The notes beneath the pieces are model-generated. The model saw only the letters and a list, made by a program, of their open reading frames with translations, searched no databases and was not told where the DNA came from. A program made the translations under genes and the position numbers. DNA of 43,526 bases from Bacillota bacterium (GTDB lineage: Bacteria; Bacillota; TC1), in NCBI GenBank assembly GCA_024635955.1, contig JAGXHX010000063.1:1-43526 (forward strand), written 5' to 3'. Below are positions 32,181-38,042 of this stretch, in pieces. Numbering within the stretch: position 1 is the stretch's first letter; each line of letters opens with the position of its first letter.

Positions 32181-32444
32181 TTAAATCACATCATCCCCAA
32201 ATAAACCTAACTTTTTAAATAACTCCATATTCTTATAAATAGTCGATAAGGAAATAAAATAACCCTCGCTCATCAGCTCCCCCTGCACTCTTCTAGCCAT
32301 ATACATATCCTTATCCTCATAATCAACAAAATTTAAATCCGAACATCCATACTCCTTAAGAAAAAATGACAACAGTTTCAACCTCTGAGGAGTAGCAATA
32401 ACACCATTACACCTTAAAATATTCAAAATATCCCATTTATCCAC
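32181..32444 (-). CDS. Fur-like regulator reduced to the winged-helix domain
   Basis: 87 residues that align with the DNA-binding half of Fur/PerR proteins: TPQRLKLLSFFLKEYG (helix 1-2 region), MYMARRVQGELMSEGYFISLSTIYKNMELFKKLGL (the recognition helix STIYKNM is characteristic). The metal-binding/dimerisation domain (~60 residues) is missing; the protein stops at GDDVI. It starts with GTG 32444, with AGGTG seven bases upstream, so it is expressed as such. A 21-bp palindrome 22 bases before the start is likely an operator. Its position behind the bacteriocin gene suggests a role in that locus, but this is inference. Confidence 0.8.
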   Translation of the reverse strand: MDKWDILNILRCNGVIATPQRLKLLSFFLKEYGCSDLNFVDYEDKDMYMARRVQGELMSEGYFISLSTIYKNMELFKKLGLFGDDVI

Positions 32445-32465
32445 AAAAATACACCTACTTTTTCA

Positions 32466-32486
32466 AATTCAATTTATAATTGAATT
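32466..32486. promoter_or_regulatory. Operator-like palindrome before the Fur-like gene
   Basis: Perfect AATTCAATT-TAT-AATTGAATT. Its core TCAATTTATAATTGA matches the palindrome in the XRE promoter (32712-32726) at 14 of 15 positions. It overlaps the XRE stop codon and lies 22 bases before the GTG of the Fur-like gene, where a repressor would block that gene. Confidence 0.7.
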
Positions 32487-32682
32487 ATTCCTCAAAAAAA
32501 ATTTCATCTAAAGTTATACCTAAAACAACACAAATAGACTGCAAACGGTCTATACTCGCTGCACTCACATTTTTTTCTATTCTTAAATAACTTGTATAGG
32601 GCACTCTACTTAATTCAGCCACTCGTTTCCTGCTTAACCCCTTGTTTTTCCTATGATCCCTTAAGGACAAAACCTTGGCCAT
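32485..32682 (-). CDS. Small XRE-family regulator
   Basis: 65-residue helix-turn-helix protein of the Cro/CI type: LRDHRKNKGLSRKRVAELSRVPYTSYLRIEK, then SAASIDRLQSICVVLGITLDEIFFEE, the usual end of stand-alone XRE domains. AGGAGGTGAC ribosome binding site before the ATG, and a TTGACA-17-TATTAT promoter holding a palindrome exactly in the spacer, so it is very probably autorepressed. It reads away from the second XRE gene. Confidence 0.92.
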   Translation of the reverse strand: MAKVLSLRDHRKNKGLSRKRVAELSRVPYTSYLRIEKNVSAASIDRLQSICVVLGITLDEIFFEE

Positions 32683-32704
32683 AAAACGTCACCTCCTAAT
32701 CAAC

Positions 32705-32733
32705 ATAATAATCAATTTAAAATTGAATGTCAA
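32705..32733 (-). promoter_or_regulatory. Consensus promoter of the small XRE gene
   Basis: Minus strand TTGACA, 17-base spacer, TATTAT, about 23 bases before the ATG. The spacer is almost entirely the palindrome TCAATTTTAAATTGA. Confidence 0.88.
32712..32726. promoter_or_regulatory. Operator palindrome inside the XRE promoter spacer
   Basis: TCAATTT-A-AAATTGA, perfect 15-bp dyad located between -35 and -10, where a bound dimer would block RNA polymerase. Same core as 32466-32486. Confidence 0.8.
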
Positions 32734-32795
32734 TAATAATATAAACTTTTAACATAAAATTATCATATAAAAAAACATTAAAAAGAAGAAATATA

Positions 32796-32824
32796 TTGTT
32801 AGGTAAAATAAAATAACATATAAT
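32796..32824 (+). promoter_or_regulatory. Promoter of the second XRE gene
   Basis: TTGTTA, 17-base spacer, TATAAT. The expected start of transcription is only ~11 bases before the ATG, so the leader contains little more than the ribosome binding site. Confidence 0.75.
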
Positions 32825-32841
32825 GAATGTGAGGTGATCAA

Positions 32842-33195
32842 ATGATCTCAGAAATAATAAAAAAACTAAGAGAACAAAACAACATAACACAAGCCGACCT
32901 AGCAAAAGCTATAGGAGTAACAACCAGTGCTGTATCAGCCTGGGAAAAAGGCATCAACGAACCAAGAATGGGCGCAGTACACAAAATAGCCCTATACTTC
33001 AACGTGACTAAAAGCTATTTGGTAAATGATGAAAACTCACCAATATACGATGAAAAAGCATTAATAATTGCAGAAACACTAATAAAATATGAAAACCAGG
33101 AACTGGCTCAACTTATGGATAAAATAAGCAAGATGGACAAGAAAGAAAAAGACAAAACAATCAAAATTATAAAAACACTAGTCAACGAAGACTAA
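32842..33195 (+). CDS. XRE-family regulator
   Basis: 117 residues. N-terminal HTH EIIKKLREQNNITQADLAKAIGVTTSAVSAWEKGINEPRMG (residues ~3-43) is typical of SOS-like or phage-type repressors; the C-terminal part (~65-117) is a Lys/Glu-rich helix without a peptidase or metal site. GAGGTGAT ribosome binding site. Divergent from the smaller XRE gene with 159 bases between; a bidirectional terminator follows. No phage genes lie nearby. Target unknown. Confidence 0.9.
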   Translation: MISEIIKKLREQNNITQADLAKAIGVTTSAVSAWEKGINEPRMGAVHKIALYFNVTKSYLVNDENSPIYDEKALIIAETLIKYENQELAQLMDKISKMDKKEKDKTIKIIKTLVNED

Positions 33196-33211
33196 CTAAA
33201 TTAAATACAAA

Positions 33212-33242
33212 GAAAGGCTAAAGGAAAATCCTTTAGCCTTTC
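33212..33242. terminator. Bidirectional terminator between the XRE and SPFH genes
   Basis: Perfect 14-bp stem GAAAGGCTAAAGGA with loop AAA, followed by TTTTATTT on the plus strand. Confidence 0.88.
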
Positions 33243-33270
33243 TTTTATTTAAATTTCCTATTTACTCTAC

Positions 33271-34065
33271 TTATTTAACACTAGGTAACAACATATTCAA
33301 GCCACCGTCTCCACCTTGGTATAATGGCAACTTGCCATCCCATTTAGCTAGAAACTCTTTGTATTTAATATTTTCGTCATAACTTGCTGATGTAACCTTG
33401 TTAGCTTCGGCTTTAATTTTAGCCTCTTCTAATTCAGCTGTTGCTTTCTGTACATTTTGTTCGGCAACTTTCTTCTGTTCTACTGCATCTCTATAATCTT
33501 TAGGCAATTCCAAATTCAATATTTGAATAGAAATTATCTTTATTCCATAAGATTCAAGTCTTTTCTTGGCAGTATCAGTCATATCCTGGCCAAGTTCTGC
33601 ACGTTTTGAGATTAATTCCTCAATTGTATACTTAGAAGCAGTCTCTTTAATACTTTGACTTAAGATTGGTTTGATAATTGAATCAAGATGATTGTTCAAA
33701 AACTTCAAATATAAACTCTCAGCTTTTGAGCTGTCAACTGTATACTGAGTCTGTACAATCTGATTTACTGTTTGCATATCTTTTGTCGCAGTATTGTATT
33801 CATCCTCAATGTTTTGTTGATTGATTTGTATTCTGTTATAAACGTCTATACCCCTAAATCCATAGTGGATTCCAGATGGTTTTACAGCTACGATTTTACC
33901 AAATCTTTCAACTACTGCAACTTCAGTTGGACTTATTTGTCTAAAACCAGATACTAGCCAAATCGTTAATGCGATTAAGACCAAAAATATAGGAAACAAT
34001 TTTGAGTATTTTCCATTGTTCCCTTTATTATTAAACATATTGATAGGTTCGTTATTGTTTTCCAT
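33271..34065 (-). CDS. SPFH/Band 7 (prohibitin-like) membrane protein
   Basis: Membrane-anchored SPFH protein. N-terminal cytoplasmic segment, one helix (LFPIFLVLIALTIWLVSGF, residues ~23-41), then the Band 7 domain with ISPTEVAVVERFGKI and SYGIKIISIQILNLELP, and a coiled-coil-prone stretch (AVEQKKVAEQNVQKATAELEEAK). Start is placed at ATG 34065 (MENNNEP), which has GGAGGG upstream, instead of 34107. 264 residues. HflK/HflC-like proteins form multimeric cages with FtsH, but nothing here links it to a protease; monocistronic. Confidence 0.92.
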   Translation of the reverse strand: MENNNEPINMFNNKGNNGKYSKLFPIFLVLIALTIWLVSGFRQISPTEVAVVERFGKIVAVKPSGIHYGFRGIDVYNRIQINQQNIEDEYNTATKDMQTVNQIVQTQYTVDSSKAESLYLKFLNNHLDSIIKPILSQSIKETASKYTIEELISKRAELGQDMTDTAKKRLESYGIKIISIQILNLELPKDYRDAVEQKKVAEQNVQKATAELEEAKIKAEANKVTSASYDENIKYKEFLAKWDGKLPLYQGGDGGLNMLLPSVK

Positions 34066-34125
34066 ATTTGTCCCTCCAAAAATTTCACTTGTACCAATAT
34101 ATAACATTAGAGGACAAAATGCAAA

Positions 34126-35103
34126 CTATAACTCTCTTTCCTTAAGGTATTTGGGTATCATTACCAAGTAATGAGTACCAGCTATAAACAGACCCATCAT
34201 AGGTAAATAATCCATTAGCACTTCACCTACTGTAATGGATTTAATAGGCTCTCCAATAGCTTCTGCCTCCTTATAGTATTCGAATGAGGCCTCTATGGCC
34301 TGTTGCTCTCCTACCCCACATTGTGGAGCGCTAAGAGGACAATGTCTGCTACAACCGTTACAGTATAGTTTACTCAAATAATCTTCAAGACTTCCTGGTG
34401 CAGTAGTAGTAGTTGTGTCATTACTGTGTGTAGTCTTTTCTTCATCATCACTACGATTTTTATGACGACCTGTACCATGTTCTTCTTCATCTCCATTAGT
34501 TTCTGAAGTACTATAACCAATTGCTAGATTGTCACTTTCTGTTTTATCATCACTTGTTTTAACAACTTCTAACAACTTACCTGATATATCCTGGTTAAAT
34601 GATCCTTTAATTCCAAGGATTACTATAAAAATGGTAACGACTCTTAGGAAATATGTCCTCCCCTTGTTTAGTGTTTCTAGTCTGAATAGTTTCCTAAAAC
34701 CTGACATAATCTCCAGCCAATGTAGACCAATATGGACTGATATTAATATCAAGGCCAAATAGCTTAGACTATGATGTAAGCTTGAAACAAAACCAGTCAA
34801 GGCAAATGGGAATAATTCTTTAGAAATCATTATCCCTGTTATAGTAATTCCTATAATAATAATTGATAATAGTATATCTAAAACTATTCCTAATTTAAGT
34901 TTTGTTTTACATATCTTTGAGGAAAATTTCTTTAATACACCTTCCAAACATTTAAAGTTCAGTATATTGTGAATAAAGAACAAGAAGAATATTCCTAGTC
35001 CTAGTAATTCATGCCAAAGTATTCCAATAAAAACTATCTTCATTAATAGAATCATTATAATTGTCATTATTAGGTCTAATATATATTTATAGTGTTTTTT
35101 CAT
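34126..35103 (-). CDS. DUF4405-like membrane protein with C-terminal four-Cys motif
   Basis: 325 residues. N-terminal part has four to five helices with His residues in membrane segments: WHELLGLG (helix 2), FIHNILN, SLHHSLSY and SVHIGLHW, the pattern of DUF4405/cytochrome b-like membrane proteins that bind haem. A low-complexity acidic/Thr linker (~205-235) leads to YCNGCSRHCPLSAPQCGVG, a CxxCxxxCx6C cluster able to hold an Fe-S centre, then a last membrane helix. A redox role across the membrane is inferred. No cytochrome or FMN partner is adjacent. GGAG seven bases before the ATG. Confidence 0.75.
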   Translation of the reverse strand: MKKHYKYILDLIMTIIMILLMKIVFIGILWHELLGLGIFFLFFIHNILNFKCLEGVLKKFSSKICKTKLKLGIVLDILLSIIIIGITITGIMISKELFPFALTGFVSSLHHSLSYLALILISVHIGLHWLEIMSGFRKLFRLETLNKGRTYFLRVVTIFIVILGIKGSFNQDISGKLLEVVKTSDDKTESDNLAIGYSTSETNGDEEEHGTGRHKNRSDDEEKTTHSNDTTTTTAPGSLEDYLSKLYCNGCSRHCPLSAPQCGVGEQQAIEASFEYYKEAEAIGEPIKSITVGEVLMDYLPMMGLFIAGTHYLVMIPKYLKEREL

Positions 35104-35275
35104 TTATAAACTCCAATATTTAATTTAATCCTATTTACTTTAGTATCATTTTACTATTGTATTGTGTATTATACATAAACCAAGTCTGAATATATATTGA
35201 TACCTTTGTGAAAATAAACTGAACATTTATAAAATTTAACACATACTAATACATAACAAACAATCAAACAAACAA

Positions 35276-35299
35276 AAAGAGGCTTTTTCAAGCCTCTTT
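35276..35299 (-). terminator. Terminator after the EF-G-like gene
   Basis: Stem AAAGAGGCTT / AAGCCTCTTT with 4-base loop, followed on the minus strand by TTGTTTG; complementary T run on both sides. Confidence 0.8.
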
Positions 35300-35310
35300 A
35301 CTTCTTATAT

Positions 35311-37371
35311 TTATTTTTCTGATTTTGCTTCACTTATAATTTTGTCTGCTATGCTTACTGGTACTTCGTCGTATCTGACGAATTCAATATCAAAGTCACC
35401 TCTGGCTTGTGTCATGGAGCGAAGATCTATGGCATATTCAAATAGTTCACTATGTGGTGCTTCGGCTATTACTAGTTCATAGCCGTCTTCTAGTTGTTCC
35501 ATTTTCAATATTTTACCTCTTCTTTTGTTAATATCTCCCATAACATCTCCCATATAGGTTTCTGGAACTTTAACTTCTATTTTCATTACAGGTTCTAACA
35601 GTATTGGGCTGGCTATTTCTATACCTTTTCTAAAAGCCAGTGCTGCGGCTAGTCTAAAGGCCATTTCATTTGAGTCTACTGGATGATATGAGCCATCATG
35701 TAATGTAGCTTTAATGTTTACTACAGGATAACCTGCAAGCACACCTTTTTCCATTGATTCTCTTAGACCTTTTTCCACTGCCGGGAAGTAGTTTTTAGGA
35801 ACTGCTCCTCCAACTACCGCTTCTTTAAACTCGAATGTTTCATCACCGTGTTCGAATTTGATGAAAACATCTCCGTATTGTCCTGCTCCTCCTGATTGTT
35901 TTTTATGTTTGCCTTGAACATCGGCTGTGCCTTTGATTGTTTCTCTATAGGCTATTCTAAATGGAATTATTTTTGCTTCTAGCCCAAAGGCGTTTTTTAA
36001 TCTGTCTAATATTATTTGTAGTTGCACATCTCCTTGTCCGCCTATTGTTAATTGTTTTGTTTCACTGTTTCTGACGTTTACAAAGCTTGGATCTTCTTCA
36101 TGCATTTTATGTAATGCCATCCCTATTTTTTCATCATCCCCTTTGTTTTTTGCTTCTATGGCGATGTAGAGGTTTGGTTGTGGGTATTTGATCGGTTTAA
36201 ATACCATAGGATGATGTTTGTCACTTAGAGTATCTCCAGTTTGAGTAATAGTAAGTTTGGAGAATGCTCCAATATCACCTGCTACTATTTCGGTTGCTTC
36301 TATTTGGTTCTTGCCTCGAAGATAGAACAGTCCTCCCACTTTATCCATTTTTTCTTTTGTGCTGTTATATATTTCTGATTCTTTTTTAATTTTTCCTGAT
36401 ATTACTTTGAATATTGATATTTTCCCAACGAATGGGTCGACTATTGTCTTAAAGACTACTGCACAGTATGGTTGGTTTACGTCTACTTCTCTGTCTTCTT
36501 CCATATCATGTCTGAATCCGTATTTTGCTCCTTCGTAGTTTGGTGCTGGCATATAGTCTATTATTAAATCTAATAGTAGGTCTATGCCTATTCCTTTTGT
36601 TGTACTTCCTACTAATAGTGGTACTACTGTACCGTTTAATAGTGCCCTATTAACACCTTTTAAAAACTCATCATGGTTAAATACTTCTCCTGAGAAGAAT
36701 TTTTCCATTAGTCCATCATCTGTGTCAGCTACTATTTCGGTTATTTCTTCAAATAGCTCATCTACTTCAGCTATCATGTCTTCGGGTATTGGTATTTCTT
36801 TTCTTTCTCCTGTTGAGTTGTCGTAGGCAACTTTATTTAGTACGTCTACTATTCCGTTAAAACTTGATCCTTCTCCTATTGGTAGAGTGAAGGGTACTAT
36901 GATTTTACCGTATTTATCTCTTAATTCTCCAACAAGTTTATGGAGGTTTACGTTTTCTTTGTCCATTTTGTTGGCGAAGATTATTCTTGGTAGTTCTATG
37001 TCGTGTGTGTATGATAAGACTTTTTCTGTTCCTACTTCGATGCCTGATGAGGCGTCTATTACTACAAGTGCTGCTTCGCTTGCTCTTAGTGCGCTGTATA
37101 CTTCTCCTGCGAAGTCAAAGTAGCCCGGTGTGTCTATTAAATTAATTTTGGTATCTTTCCATTCGATTGGTACTATTGATAGTCTGATGGATACTTTTCT
37201 GGCAATTTCTTCTTTGTCAAAGTCTGATACTGTGTTTCCTTCTTCTACCTTACCTAATCTACTTGTAACTCCTGTTCTAAATAGTAGGTTCTCGATAAGT
37301 GTTGTTTTGCCACATCCACTGTGGCCTACTAGAGCTAAGTTTCTGATTTTGTCAGTTGAGTATGTTTTCAT
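35311..37371 (-). CDS. EF-G-like translational GTPase (FusA2 type)
   Basis: Paralogue of elongation factor G. G1 GHSGCGKT (residues ~16-23), G3 DTPGYFDF, G4 NKMD, then EF-G domains II-V, ending DIEFVRYDEVPVSIADKI. The switch-I region reads VSDFDKEEIARKVSIRLS where standard EF-G has a MDWMEQEQERGITI-type block, and the domain IV tip (QSGGAGQYGDVFIKF, usually HRKQSGGxGQxG) is kept. 686 residues. The sequence is closer to the EF-G-2/EF-G-like branch than to FusA, for which the ribosomal-protein operon context is also missing. AAGGAGG ribosome binding site; monocistronic. Role may be in recycling or stress; not established here. Confidence 0.85.
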   Translation of the reverse strand: MKTYSTDKIRNLALVGHSGCGKTTLIENLLFRTGVTSRLGKVEEGNTVSDFDKEEIARKVSIRLSIVPIEWKDTKINLIDTPGYFDFAGEVYSALRASEAALVVIDASSGIEVGTEKVLSYTHDIELPRIIFANKMDKENVNLHKLVGELRDKYGKIIVPFTLPIGEGSSFNGIVDVLNKVAYDNSTGERKEIPIPEDMIAEVDELFEEITEIVADTDDGLMEKFFSGEVFNHDEFLKGVNRALLNGTVVPLLVGSTTKGIGIDLLLDLIIDYMPAPNYEGAKYGFRHDMEEDREVDVNQPYCAVVFKTIVDPFVGKISIFKVISGKIKKESEIYNSTKEKMDKVGGLFYLRGKNQIEATEIVAGDIGAFSKLTITQTGDTLSDKHHPMVFKPIKYPQPNLYIAIEAKNKGDDEKIGMALHKMHEEDPSFVNVRNSETKQLTIGGQGDVQLQIILDRLKNAFGLEAKIIPFRIAYRETIKGTADVQGKHKKQSGGAGQYGDVFIKFEHGDETFEFKEAVVGGAVPKNYFPAVEKGLRESMEKGVLAGYPVVNIKATLHDGSYHPVDSNEMAFRLAAALAFRKGIEIASPILLEPVMKIEVKVPETYMGDVMGDINKRRGKILKMEQLEDGYELVIAEAPHSELFEYAIDLRSMTQARGDFDIEFVRYDEVPVSIADKIISEAKSEK

Positions 37372-37413
37372 CTGTCATCCTCCTTGTTTCTGAGCTTTCG
37401 TTATCTCTTGTCT

Positions 37414-37443
37414 TTTATATAATTAATTTCTTATTGATACCAA
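37414..37443 (-). promoter_or_regulatory. Probable promoter of the EF-G-like gene
   Basis: Minus strand TTGGTA, 18-base spacer, TATAAA, about 45 bases before the ATG. Confidence 0.45.
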
Positions 37444-37571
37444 TTTAATAATCACATTGTTCCTTTTGCTTAATAATACATCTTATTGTTCCGCAGCATT
37501 AAAACTATTATATCATTATTTTTTAATATGGGTAGTGCTAAACAATATATTTTTGAGGAAATTTTTTATCG

Positions 37572-37580
37572 ATTTATATA
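37572..37580 (+). promoter_or_regulatory. Extended -10 promoter of the NUDIX gene
   Basis: TGTTATAAT, a TGn-TATAAT element 41 bases before the ATG at 37621. Confidence 0.6.
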
Positions 37581-37620
37581 TTATGGATTTATGTTATAAT
37601 TTTTTAGAGGTGTATTGAAT

Positions 37621-38016
37621 ATGAAAAAAATTGAAGTTGTTGCAGCCGTTATAAAATTTGAGGATAAAATCTTAGCTACAAAAAGAGGTTATGGTGAATT
37701 TAAAGATATGTGGGAATTCCCTGGTGGAAAAATCGAAAGTGGTGAATCTCAAGTAGAAGCACTTAAAAGAGAAATACAAGAGGAATTAGAAGCTGACATT
37801 AACATTAAAAAATTTATAACTACAGTTGAATATGATTATCCAAATTTTCATTTAATTATGCATTGTTATTTATGTACCCTTAAAAATAATGATTTCATTT
37901 TAAATGAACATAATGATGCAAAATGGTTGGATTATAGTAATCTGTATTCTGTTGAATGGCTTCCAGCTGATATTGAAATTCTTGAAAAATTATTAATATT
38001 AATGAAAAATAGTTAA
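37621..38016 (+). CDS. NUDIX hydrolase, MutT / (deoxy)nucleoside triphosphate pyrophosphohydrolase type
   Basis: 131 residues. Full Nudix box GGKIESGESQVEALKREIQEEL (GX5EX7REUXEEXGU with Ala-Asp after the Glu pair) and an N-terminal VVAAVIKFEDKILATKRG, the pattern of MutT/CTP-pyrophosphohydrolase proteins that clean oxidised or non-canonical NTPs. Start set at ATG 37621; the ORF track begins at TTG 37615, too near the GAGGTG site. The gene converges on a PLD-helicase and shares one terminator hairpin with it. Such NUDIX and DUF3427 helicase genes also occur side by side or fused in other bacteria as far as I recall; not verified. Confidence 0.92.
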   Translation: MKKIEVVAAVIKFEDKILATKRGYGEFKDMWEFPGGKIESGESQVEALKREIQEELEADINIKKFITTVEYDYPNFHLIMHCYLCTLKNNDFILNEHNDAKWLDYSNLYSVEWLPADIEILEKLLILMKNS

Positions 38017-38042
38017 CTTCACTAATGAAGTTAACTATTTTT
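38005..38042. terminator. Shared bidirectional terminator of the NUDIX and helicase genes
   Basis: Perfect 17-bp stem AAAAATAGTTAACTTCA with loop CTAA. It contains the stop codon of NUDIX and reaches the last bases of the helicase gene. T-rich on both exits. Confidence 0.9.

Noticed and set aside
32485-33195. Prophage immunity region formed by the two divergent XRE genes
   Set aside because: No integrase, structural or lysis genes lie near them; the bacteriocin locus is the only accessory neighbour.
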